Positions 32,577 to 43,151 of a stretch of 64,000 bases of DNA are shown here, in pieces. The notes below the pieces were generated by a model, which saw only the letters and a program-made list of their open reading frames with translations, was not told where the DNA came from and searched no databases. This stretch comes from Vermamoeba vermiformis. Taxonomy: Eukaryota; Tubulinea; Echinamoebida. Position 1 is the stretch's first letter, and each line of letters starts with the position of its first letter. The stretch covers positions 310,001-374,000 of the forward strand of contig JBEWZL010000238.1 in assembly GCA_045837725.1 (NCBI GenBank). The letters run 5' to 3'. The translations under genes were made by a program, and so were the position numbers.

Positions 32577-35500
32577 ATGGGAGTTACTTCTTATGTTTCA
32601 TTTATATCAATTTTGCTTTTTGCATTTTATATCCAATCAACGTTTGAGGTATGTAATCATGACAATTTTCAAGTAGCGTAATCATGGATCGGAACTCTTA
32701 CGTAGATCCAATCCTAAATATTCCAAATAATTGTTATTTTTGCCGATTATATTCCAAGTAAGCGTTACAATAATAATATTTTTCTCTCAGTACTAAAAAA
32801 AATTCTGAATTTGTGTTTAATTAATATTAATTGACATGCGATGTCAGATCGTTTCACTGACACTTTTCGCAGTACGGCTTCTATCAGCCAATTCAATTCC
32901 CTTTCAACGATAGCTCAGTTACAGTGCTTGGAACAAATATAATAGACCAAAGAGTATTCTTGACGACAAAGCGCAACGGTTGGGCACATCTGGAGATTTT
33001 CGACATCGTTGGTTCAGGACCAGACACATCCCTATCGCTCATTGAAAATGTCAACCTTGGTTTAAATGTGACTGTAGAAAATATTTATTTATCAAGTGCC
33101 ACTGATGGTGTTCTCGTGCTAGGGTACTCAATTTTGTAAGTTGGATCTGCTTTTTGTATCGCGTCTAATATTGCTTAGAGCTGGAAAGACTCTTATCTAC
33201 GAAAGAAACGCAAGTAATAGTCAATGGGAGCAAGTTGCTTCGTTTGATGTCGTATCGCGAATGGTGCAGATCATCAGCGACACCAAGATCGTGTACCACA
33301 TCAGCACAAACTGGCAATTGAATGCGGGTAAATTACTACGCCAATATATCTATATTAGTACTGACACCATTAAATAGTTTACTCCATTGGTTGTTACGCG
33401 AAGCAAAACAATTCGTGGGTCACGGAGGAGATCGCTTCTTTTAGGACGAGGTAAATAATACTACGCTACATTATACAACCAAAATGATAAAAATCACGCT
33501 TAGGGGCGTATTTTATTATAATGGTACGCTGATTGCCGCAAGCTTGGACGATCTGACAGTTCGGATCTTCGAACAAGTCAATGGAAATTTCGTTCAAGTT
33601 CAACAAACGCCAGTGATCGATGCCGGCAGTTTGGATCAATGGGGAATAAAGCTGTTCTTCTTGAACAAAGACGAATTTTACTTTGGGAACGGAAACATCG
33701 GATCTGGTGTTTCAATGTACATCCATCGATTCGTGCGACTTGATAACGGCACGTGGGCAGACACACAAATAATTGAATCTCAATATCTGTTTGACTCGAC
33801 GGTTGCTGTTAGCAGCGATCTTATTGTCAGTGCTGGGTAAATATCAACGTTATTCAGACCTCGCGAAGATGAGTACTCACCGCGATTTCTTTGTTAGGAA
33901 CTTCATGTCTTTGCCAGAACAGATTATCTTCTTAATAGACACGAACACATTCGACGGCTCAAATTCATTATCATCTTTCAGTTTCATGTATTCTCAAGGC
34001 ATTCCGCTTGACGGAGCGCTTGACTCCAACGGACAAAACATTTTCACCGTGCTCAATCCCGACAAGCAACTTGTGCTCTTTGGAATCAATCCAAGTACCT
34101 TACAATCCGCCCGTAGCCCAGTAAAAACTAATCTGGCGCAGGTTGTGGAAATGAAGTGAAAGAAGAAGACGAGCAATGTGACTCAGGCGTGTACTGCTCA
34201 GTGTTTTGTGAATGCTTGTCGAACTTCACGCGATCCATCAATCCTACCATCTTAAACTGCGTCCCAAGTATGTCAAACTTACTGATATTAATGAGCTTCT
34301 AACACATTTACAAGGTTGTGGCAATGGATATCTTGATGATAACGAAGAGTGTGACGCGTACTTCGCTGACACGTGCCGAGTGGACTGCACATGTCAGAGT
34401 GGCTACGAGCCAACAGGAAATACTAGCTGTCGGCTGAGTACGTTTCATATTAGAGGCACCAATATATAGGTCGTACTAACGACCCATAGTCTGTGGCAAT
34501 GGAGTGATCAACGAGGGTGAGTCGTGTGATCCAGGAATGGATGAGAACTGCGACGCCTCATGCCTGGCTTGCAAACCTGGATTCAATTTGGTCACTAGAA
34601 CGTGTGTAGCAGACGAGCTGCAAGGTACGTAGCACACTCTGCCACATCAAAACATGCTCGTAACGACTACTTGCAGCACCTTCCGACCAACCAAGTGCCA
34701 TGTCAGCCTACGTTATACCGGTTGCAGTTGTAGTGCCCGTCGTTGTGGTGACAGGCATTACTGTGCTTATAGTAATGCTTGTCAAGAAGCGGAATGCACG
34801 AAAGAGAGATAACGAACAAGAATTTGCTCAATTTGGTAAATGTATTTATGTCACGTGCAAAAAAATTAACTCTTACGAAAGTAGATTCGAAGTATATATC
34901 CATTTCAACTGCAAACTCACCTAATAATTCAAGTAAGGCCTGCGCCTTCGAAGTTATGCAACTAATACGTTTTAGACGGCTCCAAACAAAACATATCGAA
35001 CAGCTCGGATAAGAATTTAGATATTGCTTTTAAAGACTTGATCTTGAAGAATGAAATCGGTGCAGGAGCATTCGGCAAAGTGTTCCTCGGAGAGTGGCAG
35101 AAACTTCAAGGTATGACACTTTGACACTTTGACACGGAACCTATTGTTGACACCTCATTTGCATTAGTCGCTTTAAAGTTCAGCAGTGTGGGAGATACGA
35201 ACGAGTTTAGACAGGAGGCCAAACTGATGATGTAAGGACGACATTTTTTCTTGACACATTTGACACCTGTCATGTTTGAACTAACGAGCTTCTTCATAGT
35301 AATCTCCGATCGCATCCCAATGTCGTGCAAGTTCTTGGTCTCTCTCTCGATGGTCCATTCCCAATCTTGATTCTCGAATACTGTGATGGTGGAAGTCTCG
35401 AGTCAGTCATCAAAAAGAACACTCTGAGCGATGAACAGATCATTGATTATGCATTTGGAATTGCACGAGGAATGCTTCACTTGCACTTGAACAATATTGT

Positions 35501-36197
35501 TCATCGAGATCTCGCTGCACGAAACGTTCTCGTAAGAATTCAAGCTGTAAATTGAAACTCGGATCTAACGTCATTTTTTACTAGATCTCTGACGGAGTGC
35601 CAAAAATTTCCGTACGAATTGCTTAATACAAAAATAGATCCTATCTTAATATGGGACTGTTATTAATACCTTTGCAGGACTTTGGTATGGCGCGCTTTGT
35701 CGAAGAGTACAAAGAAGGCAAGACTGGAAATACTGTTGGTCCACTCAACTGGATGGCACCTGAGTCACTTTTACATCAAACATACAGCATCAAATCAGAT
35801 ATGTGGAGCTATGGCTGCGTTCGTAAGTAACTTGGGATAGATGACTTTGAATGGACGTCACTAATTTTCGTTGTAATTTTACGTAGTCTCCGAGCTCACC
35901 AACGACCAACAATTGTACGCAAGTTTGCAGCCAATGGACGTGTACCACGGAGTGACTCGTGGTCAACTTCATCCGACAATTCCTGACAACGCACCAACAG
36001 TGCTCAAGTTGATCATGACAAAATGCTTTGAGTTCGATCCTGACAAGCGTCCGGTATGTCGATATTTATATCCTACACAAAGCTAACAACGACATGCTAA
36101 TTTGCTTTTAAAGACTTTTGAAGAAGTGTGCAACTGGCTTCGCGAGCCGTCGCAATTTCAAACGAAAAATCCCGTGGCTCAAAGCTTGACGTCGTGA
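32577..36197 (+). CDS. receptor-like tyrosine kinase, copy 2 (tandem paralogue)
   Basis: Same 18-exon plan as its upstream neighbour, 843 residues, all in phase. It begins with a signal peptide (MGVTSYVSFISILLFAF), has the same ectodomain and three Cys modules (CGNGYLDDNEECDAYFADTC, CGNGVINEGESCDPG), a membrane helix (VIPVAVVVPVVVVTGITVLI), and a kinase with IGAGAFGKVFLG, HRDLAARNVL, DFGMAR and WMAPES. Exon lengths from the Cys modules through the kinase are identical to copy 1 (126, 123, 135, then 135, 64, 232, 27, 145, 167). The ectodomain differs in many residues while long kinase stretches are near-identical at the DNA level. The αE-αF region starts differently (LSELTNDQQLYASLQ). Only 205 bases separate the two genes. 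Exons: 32577-32648, 32873-33135, 33179-33327, 33378-33450, 33504-33836, 33898-34094, 34142-34267, 34315-34437, 34490-34624, 34677-34835, 34885-34932, 34976-35110, 35168-35231, 35300-35531, 35585-35611, 35678-35822, 35887-36053, 36114-36197. Confidence 0.93.
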
Positions 36198-36376
36198 GAT
36201 TAATGTTGCAGGTGGCTTACAATAATCTGATAAATTACTAATGTTTTTATTACTATCTGATTGCAGTTCGTTGCTGCTCGTAAAAAATTACAGGGAAAGG
36301 GGCTCTTGGTTGCATGACAAAAAGCGAGTTTATTTGCAAACTACAGCATCATTGGAGCAACTAGAATAGAAGTCAC

Positions 36377-37696
36377 TTACACGGAAATATCGGCAGTAAT
36401 TGCGAAATTTCCGGTAACAGCGATGTTCGTAATTGAAATGCCAGTATCTTGGCCAGCATACGTTCTAGTGCTAGGATTGCTAGACGGGGTTAGATTTGCG
36501 TTGTTAGAAGCGCCAGGGAACGGGTCACCAGCATCACCTCTTGAACGACTAGTTTCAAGCTCTCTCTTGCCATCAGCCTGCAAAAGAGCCACCTTGTAGT
36601 GTCGCTCATCGTTGTTGTTGGGCTGGTCTTCGTCAATACGCCAAGCAAGGAGACCATGGGACGCCAGGGCCACATCGTAGCCGAGGGCTTGTCTGTTTTC
36701 AAGTAAGAAGTATTCTTTCTTATTATGCAATTTGCCGAACGAGTAGACCAAGGTACTGGTTTCCACAGGGTTGATGGTGATGGATTGACGATTGTTGATG
36801 CGAACTTCTGAAACCCATTCTTGCTTCAACTTGCACCAAGCAGACGGATGCGAAGGCTTGTCTCCTTTGCCGTTCCAAGAACCATAACCCATCAAGCACC
36901 AGCTACCAACTCCGTATGAAGAGTTATCGGTGTCGTACAGATCTGGAAAGCCGAACAACAGGTGGCCTAATTCGTGAGCGCAAACACCAATTCTTGCATC
37001 CTCGGGGACGGTAAGATAGCCATAGACTTTTTTCTTGTTCACAACTTCAGGAGTCGTAATGTTGTACTTGTGAGACCAAATGTCGTTGGAATTCCAAGTA
37101 GTTTCGCCTCCAGGGCCAGCATGAATGACGATGAAGGCATCGACGTAGCCGTTGTTGTCGTTGTCGTACTTGGCAAAGTCCACTAGACTCTTCACCAATT
37201 GAAGTGCGTTGAATGCCAGCACGGGAGCGCGAATATCTCCGACTTGCGATCCAATCGCAACACGACCAGTGCCAAAGTTGCCATTGCCGTACCAAGCATG
37301 AGTCTGCGGAAGTTCCACGGGCCCAACTACTTGTCCAGTAATGCCGACGAGACCATTAGACACTTCGCGGTAATAATGATTGACACTATCTTTAGGAGCA
37401 AAGAATAGTTTTTCAAATTCTTCCTTTGATCGTGTGAGTTTTCTGTCGGAAAAACCGGCTAAAACCACGATAACGTTCAGATCTCCTCGTAGCTTTTGGC
37501 GAACTCGTTGCTCCTTGATAGCAGAAAACGTCCAATCCAAGGGCTCCTCTTCGGGTCTGGTCGCGACTCCGTCAGCGAACCCCAAAGTCTGGGGGACATG
37601 AACTCGGGTAGTGAACGGAATCATTTGGTGCAAAGGAGTTCCGACATGAGCGTCGATGGTCGCAGGGTCTGGGGGAATAGCGCAGAAATGAGTCAT
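36377..37696 (-). CDS. M6-family metalloprotease (immune inhibitor A-like), intronless
   Basis: A single open frame of 439 residues without introns, in a region where almost every other gene has several. The zinc site is HELGHLLFGFPDLYD (241-255), the HExxHxxGxxD type of the M6 peptidases, followed by WCLMGYGSWNG, the Met-turn-like block, and preceded by YVDAFIVIHAGPGGE. The N-terminus carries a conserved-looking AIPPDPATIDAHVGTPLHQM. No signal peptide is evident from the first ATG, so export would need an unusual route or an unseen upstream exon. M6 enzymes are best known from bacteria, where they are secreted proteases; they also occur in some protists. The function here is protein hydrolysis; the target is unknown. 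It lies head-to-head with a membrane protein gene. Confidence 0.93.
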   Translation of the reverse strand: MTHFCAIPPDPATIDAHVGTPLHQMIPFTTRVHVPQTLGFADGVATRPEEEPLDWTFSAIKEQRVRQKLRGDLNVIVVLAGFSDRKLTRSKEEFEKLFFAPKDSVNHYYREVSNGLVGITGQVVGPVELPQTHAWYGNGNFGTGRVAIGSQVGDIRAPVLAFNALQLVKSLVDFAKYDNDNNGYVDAFIVIHAGPGGETTWNSNDIWSHKYNITTPEVVNKKKVYGYLTVPEDARIGVCAHELGHLLFGFPDLYDTDNSSYGVGSWCLMGYGSWNGKGDKPSHPSAWCKLKQEWVSEVRINNRQSITINPVETSTLVYSFGKLHNKKEYFLLENRQALGYDVALASHGLLAWRIDEDQPNNNDERHYKVALLQADGKRELETSRSRGDAGDPFPGASNNANLTPSSNPSTRTYAGQDTGISITNIAVTGNFAITADISV

Positions 37697-37825
37697 GTTC
37701 TTCTGTTGAGTGTTGACAAGTAATGAATTACAGTGAAAAACAATCCATTAAATAGATGGATTTTGTCTAAATTTAGAGCAACAAATATTCCAGATGCTTC
37801 CGAAGCTAATAGATTGGCTGAATTG

Positions 37826-37876
37826 GTTTTTGGAGTTTTCCGTTTGGTCTCCGAAATTGGCAAACTGTACCAAAAC
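37826..37876 (-). repeat. promoter repeat, copy A (inverted)
   Basis: Reads on the minus strand GTTTTGGTACAGTTTGCC then AATTTCGG and CGGAAAACTCCAAAA. It is an inverted copy of the two direct copies further right. Same core as copies B and C: GTTTTGG, a TTTG(C/T)CAA-type middle, and GCGGAAAATCTC. Confidence 0.7.
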
Positions 37877-37912
37877 TCAATTACATAAAGAATCGTCACT
37901 CATGACTACTTT

Positions 37913-37965
37913 GCGTTTTGGCGCTGTTTGCCAATTTCGGTCCGCAGAGCGGAAAATCTCGAAAC
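37913..37965 (+). repeat. promoter repeat, copy B
   Basis: Direct copy starting GCGTTTTGGCGCTGTTTGCC, then AATTTCGG and AGAGCGGAAAATCTCGAAAC. Closest to copy C (same order, few changes). Confidence 0.75.
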
Positions 37966-37993
37966 GTCACCAGGCAGCAAAGTACTGTAGCAT

Positions 37994-38048
37994 TGCGTTT
38001 TGGTGCCGCGTGTCAAATTTGGATCTCAGAGCGGAAAATCTCAAAACG
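37994..38048 (+). repeat. promoter repeat, copy C
   Basis: Direct copy starting TGCGTTTTGGTGCCGCGTG, then AAATTTGG and AGAGCGGAAAATCTCAAAAC. It ends about 54 bases before the start codon of the membrane-protein gene. The spacing B to C is about 81 bases. Confidence 0.75.
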
Positions 38049-38101
38049 GCGGGAGGATTCTAGCTTTGATTGACGATTCTTTAATTCAAACATTCTACAA
38101 C

Positions 38102-38692
38102 ATGGCACAACCACGACTCGAAAAAATTTTGGAGAGTACTACAACTGATGAACAGGTTCGCGCTGTTAATATAACAGACACCCCGACTCCGACCGTTCCA
38201 AATTTCAAGAATTGGACTGTAAGACAGATTATTGGTTATTCCTTCGTCGCAGTACTAGTAGTCGCTCTTAATGCGGCAATCGGAGCCTACAGCGACCACC
38301 CAGACGTAGTCAAGCCTATGTCAATCGTTGCTGCTGGTCTTGGCTTTATTACTGCCGTATTAAGCACTGCTTTTGCCGTCAGATCAGACACTGCCGTAAA
38401 GACCGCGAAAAATGAAGTCAACGAAGCTATCAAAGGAGTCGCACTGCAACAAAACGTAGTGAACAAAATGAGTGAAGTGGCAGAGGGTTTATTCCACGAA
38501 TTGCCAGCCAACAAAAAAGACGAATTACTTGGGGTCGCCCGGGACACGGCCGGTCGTCTCCATCAACCAATTACGGTGTTTCAAGCTGACATTCATCGTG
38601 CCGCCAGTCAATCTGCCGGGGCTGAGGCCGTCGCTCCTGCAATCAATACCAAACAAGTGATCAAGTTTCTTACATTGAATCGTATTGGATAG
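38102..38692 (+). CDS. two-helix membrane protein, unrecognised, intronless
   Basis: A single open frame of 196 residues. Two adjacent hydrophobic segments (IIGYSFVAVLVVALNAAIGA and MSIVAAGLGFITAVLSTAFA, about 43-96) form a hairpin, followed by a C-terminal half that is helical and amphipathic (TAVKTAKNEVNEAIKGVALQ). The start chosen is the ATG opening MAQPRLEKILE; an in-frame ATG upstream at 38000 would add 34 residues that overlap promoter repeat C, which is why it was rejected. Family unknown. It is divergent from the protease gene, sharing the 405-base region with three repeats. Confidence 0.75.
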   Translation: MAQPRLEKILESTTTDEQVRAVNITDTPTPTVPNFKNWTVRQIIGYSFVAVLVVALNAAIGAYSDHPDVVKPMSIVAAGLGFITAVLSTAFAVRSDTAVKTAKNEVNEAIKGVALQQNVVNKMSEVAEGLFHELPANKKDELLGVARDTAGRLHQPITVFQADIHRAASQSAGAEAVAPAINTKQVIKFLTLNRIG

Positions 38693-38985
38693 GCTCCGAA
38701 CTTGTAACGAATTTTCTAATAAAGAGTTGTTCCGCTCTGTGTTTTTTGTACGGTCAACTGGTACACGCACGAAACGTTTCGTTTACTGTTGTGGCTTAGC
38801 GATTGATTATAAACCATTAAATAGCTTTCTGATCACGATTCGTTTTGTTACAGATTTGACGCGTCAACATGTGTAATTTACAAACTTAATGCTTTTGTTT
38901 TTAGTAGGAGCGGCGTAACTCGGTACTTAATCTATGCTTATTTATACCTAATGATTGATCTAAAGCTTATTCTAGGCACAGCACG

Positions 38986-41757
38986 TTAGATCCACAAAAT
39001 GTCGGGTAGTCCGATTTGGTTTCTCGATTCCTTTGGCTTGGTCTTGGGCGTGTACGTTGGGGTTTTTTTCGGTTTGTTCATTGCATTTGTACGAGCTCTT
39101 CGTAGCTGATTGTTCGCATTTGTAGGCAGAATTACAGTAATTGCAGAATGGCCTCGCTTTGGTTGCATTACCTGGGCCGTGGATCCTGTTGGATTAATAC
39201 CATCGCCACGACCTTTGCCAGGGCCCTTCTTGTTAGCCGGGCGCTTAATATTTGCATTGTGATTACCCGTCAAACTCCCAGGCGACGATGCTGAGCGGAT
39301 AGAAGGGTCACTAGAGTCGCTTGATTTGCTTGTGTTTTTGTCACTCCCTTTGTGTTGATGTCGAATTCTATGAGTCGGAGGACCGTCCGAGCTTTGTGTG
39401 CTATTTATGGTAAGTGAGTTATTGCTATCGAACGAGGACACAAAAAGCTCGTTAGGGTCTTTTGGTACCAAAACAAGTTTTTTCCAAACTTGAGACTTGG
39501 CTACAAAATCACTCATTTCTTCTTCGACCGTCGCCTTGGAACGTGAATCTGAGGTTGAGTCGAATTAGTTGCAGCAACTAAGTAATGAGATATCAATTAA
39601 TGCGCACCTTTGAATTTTGGTGTCGCTTCTGGCACTGTCCGAACATTCTCTTGAGCTGCTGCAATGACGTAATTAGTTATTGTTCTTATACCATCAGTTG
39701 AACAATCGTACTTTTGTCATTGCTACTAGGTGCAGAGATCTTCAAATGTTCGTAAAGTTCACGACCGAGCAATTCAACGATGCCTTTCTTCTTCAGTATG
39801 ATCAGTTCGACGTTCTCGGGAATATAAGGGCACTTTTCTCCGTTAATACATCGGACATAATCATCTTTTGAATCGATAAAGCACTTCTTCAGTCGGATTT
39901 TCTCGCAGGCGTTGGCGTGAGTAATTGCAACGTAAACAAACGTCAACTTGTAAGTAATTGTTGTTGAATCATTGTCTTCATGCACGTTTTTGAAGCTCAG
40001 TTTTCGATGGCCATATCGCTAAACGAGCGAAATTAATTATATTAAATCTGCTAGGGTAAGCCTAAACGTACCTTCTCTTCCGTTGTTACAAACGGACATT
40101 TCGCCAGTTCGTCCAGTACTTCCCAAAACGATAAATCTTGCTCTCCGTGCTGCACTTGGAAACACAACAGATGGTGCACAGGATTGCTCGGGTCACTGTC
40201 ATTTCGGAGTTTAGCAAACACGTCAGGGCCGTGAGACACGTTTCTTGTGCGAACGACGTGCGTGTCGTCCATAGCACGGAGTAAGTCCGGCCAGTTTTTC
40301 GTGTGCAAGCGGGCGAGATTAAAAATCTTTCGGTTTGTGAAGTTACGTGCTCGTGTGAAGTCATATACTCCACTATTAAGGTCCATTTTGGGTCCGAGAA
40401 GCACTTGATTGACCTTGTGCTGCAAATCCGCAACAAAAGATGTCCGAAGAAATTCAAAGCGTTGGCCGTAGGTTTGTACTGCAATGCCATGATGGTTCGA
40501 AGTAGCGATGTTCTTTGCTACAATTTCTTGCATGAATTTCCATAGCTCCTCGTCTCCGCTTGGCAACGTAAATCCTTCGAGGCAGTCGAGTTGATACAAT
40601 CCTTGCAAAGAGGAAGGCATGCACAGCAATGACGTCGTATTCGCATCGTAATCTGAGACGATCGATCCATCTGTTGAATAAACTACACTAGTTCGTATCA
40701 GCCAAAAACCGCATGCAGGAGCTAAGTACTTCAACGGCACGTTTTTGATACGCCATGTCTCTTTCAGGGCATAGGATCGTACACTCCACACGTAAAGCTT
40801 ACGAAATATCTTTCGCACACGCTTATCAATCTGCCATACTTCTAACGGTGACATGTCACTGTTCTCTTTGTCAGTTTTATCAGAGTTATATGGACCATCC
40901 CTGATAAAGATTGTTATCAAGCAAGTTCGGTGAAGTGGAATAAAGATATCACGCATCATAATAATGACCGTAAATTAATAACGGTATGAATGAAAGTCGT
41001 TTTAATGGATCGGAAAAGTTGATTTGGTACTTACCGCTCTCTATCAAACCTAGTAACGCCAAGATGGACGATTTTCTTGTTCAGACCGGAGATTGCATCA
41101 CTTTTGGACAGCGAGAGTAGTGCCGAGACGTCTCCAAGTATTAAAAAGCAAAGGTTAGGGCTCTCTGCGTACGTCTTATGCACGAATGTTATATCTTCTG
41201 CCGTTGCATTCTCCACAACAACCAAATGTTTTGTTTTAACGGCCTCGAGCTCCGTTACAAGATCCGTTACGCGATCTGCGTCGCAAAATCGAATACCAAT
41301 TGAAGATGCATCAATGGCATCGTTCAGCTCGTTTTCAATGTCGGAGAGGTGCTCCGTCGTCCAATCAAATCCCCACAAGTATTGGATGTACTGCCGCGTA
41401 ATGCCTGGTTGAAAATTCAGCTTGATATTTCCTTCGTGCTGCTTGGGAGCAAACATTGTAATTATTTCGAAGTAAGCTGTTCTCGTAAGGTCTTCAATGC
41501 ACGTTTGAATCACTAGATCACTTGTTTCATCCTTTGAATCCAATATAAGACCTGTATTTGGCAATCTGAATCTAACGCTCTTATTCTTTTTGAATAGTGC
41601 AGAGATTGAACTTGTTTTATCTCGCAGATTGTTTGTTTTTAAGCAAGATCTACGGCAAGCTAGAGATTAATGTAGACTTAACAAGGCTCCGAAACAAATC
41701 GTTAAAGCGCTTTTTATGTCGACATACCTTATAGGGCGCTTTGCAGTGGTCCGACAT
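38986..41757 (-). CDS. large unrecognised protein with basic C-terminal tail
   Basis: Exons 40072-40900, 39712-40018, 39608-39658 and 38986-39548 join in phase; an upstream exon ends at 41035 and its start is uncertain (about 41580-41630); a possible first exon is 41728-41757 (MSDHCKAPYK). About 780 residues in total. The N-terminal part is mixed alpha/beta without a P-loop. The middle includes WEVLDELAKCPFVTTEEK and a compact block with ECPYIPENVELIILKKKGI-like features (CINGEKCPYIPEN). The tail is Ser-, Asn-, Lys- and Arg-rich, suggesting nucleic-acid or nuclear interaction. I do not recognise any domain. Confidence 0.68.
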
Positions 41758-42511
41758 TCAATATGTCCCTGTATAAATGAACGATTAATATTTGGCGCGA
41801 AACCCGAATCTGTTTTGCACTTTCCAAAACCAAACATCGCGTGACTTAATTGCTAATTAAATATTGATTACAGTATTAATATTCAGACGATTATTTAGTC
41901 AGCATAAAATAATTGTTTCAAATGTAACACATGCATTGATCCGAAACTCCAGGAGTACACTGTAATCAACTTACACGAACACCAATAGCATTAATGTTAT
42001 TTTGATGCAAATTCATTATCTTCTAGTTCTCGTGTTGTGCATCGTAAAAGATAATTATAACTTTTGATACTGAGCAAAAGCCTTGTTTACAACGAAACAA
42101 AAGAACCATGTTGCCACCAAATTAAATAATTAACTCGCCAAATTGTATTATTACATGAATATGCGTGTAATTTTACGAGCAACGAAGAACTGCAACCAGA
42201 TCGTCGAATCTGAAAACAAAAATTAAATTTATTAATTCTTCGGATTATTTTACGCCACCCGCAACATAAACCTTATTGCTGATATTATTATATTTACTAA
42301 TAATATTGAATTTTAATCAGATCAAAGAAATTTTGGGGGGGCTTACCTCTCACTCGCGGATCACTCAAATAAGGATTATTTAACTACAGTTCTTAGGTAT
42401 TTAATAATCTTTTGAATATTTTGGACCCTTCTGGTACCTGGTTGGACAAAGAACTAAACAATTAAATTTTTTTATTTTTTGAGACGAGCAACATAAGCCT
42501 TATGTAAAACA
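41758..42511. promoter_or_regulatory. divergent promoter region
   Basis: About 750 A/T-rich bases between the unrecognised protein (minus) and the small acylated protein (plus). No gene is seen; a run of eight G lies near 42340. Confidence 0.35.
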
Positions 42512-43151
42512 ATGGGCAACCAAGAAAGTGCAGATGCAATTGAACCACTGACAATGATTTATAAAGATGAGTACGTGATGCTCGATGAAACAGGGCTCAC
42601 GATCAACATGTATTTCTTTCCTGGAGGCTCTAAACGAATATTATACGACGATATATTGAAAGTATCTACAGATAAAGAATTAGGACTCGGAAGCTTCGAT
42701 TATAAAACCTGGGGTAAGCGATAAAAATAAATTAAAAAATTTGCCATTTTTTTCCCGCCTTGTATTTCATAATTACACTATTTTGTCACTAAATAATTTG
42801 CAATAATGGATGGAGTCAATAATAAAAATATTCATAATTGAAATAATCCATACTGCAATTATTTGGCATTATTTTTCAACCTCTGGAAATTTAGCCGCAA
42901 TTTATGCGACGGTTCGCTGTAACTAAGCGTTTATTTGAATAGGTATGGGTACTTCTAATATATGGTGGGCATTGGACAAGCGAAGGCTTCAATTTAGCAG
43001 TAACAATCCGGATTCGATCGTGATCGAGCTGAAAACGGACTGGATCCGGAAAGGCTTTGCTGCTGAAAACGTGCCCAAGGTACTAGAAATATTAAGAAGT
43101 AAAACTGAAACACCTAACACACGAGTACGACGATTTGATGGTGACTTCTAG
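42512..43151 (+). CDS. small protein with probable N-myristoylation signal
   Basis: Two exons (42512-42713, 42943-43151) give 136 residues. The start MGNQES fits the N-myristoylation rule (Gly2, small residue pattern, Ser6), so membrane anchoring is likely. The rest looks like an all-beta domain ending in one helix: YVMLDETGLTINMYFFPG, RILYDDILKV, then TSNIWWALDKRRLQF and WIRKGFAAENVPKVLEIL. The strand order with a C-terminal helix recalls PH-like folds, which is an inference from pattern only. Unknown function. Confidence 0.75.

Noticed and set aside
38000-38101. Upstream in-frame ATG that would extend the two-helix membrane protein
   Set aside because: The added residues would be encoded by promoter repeat C, so the ATG at 38102 is a better start.
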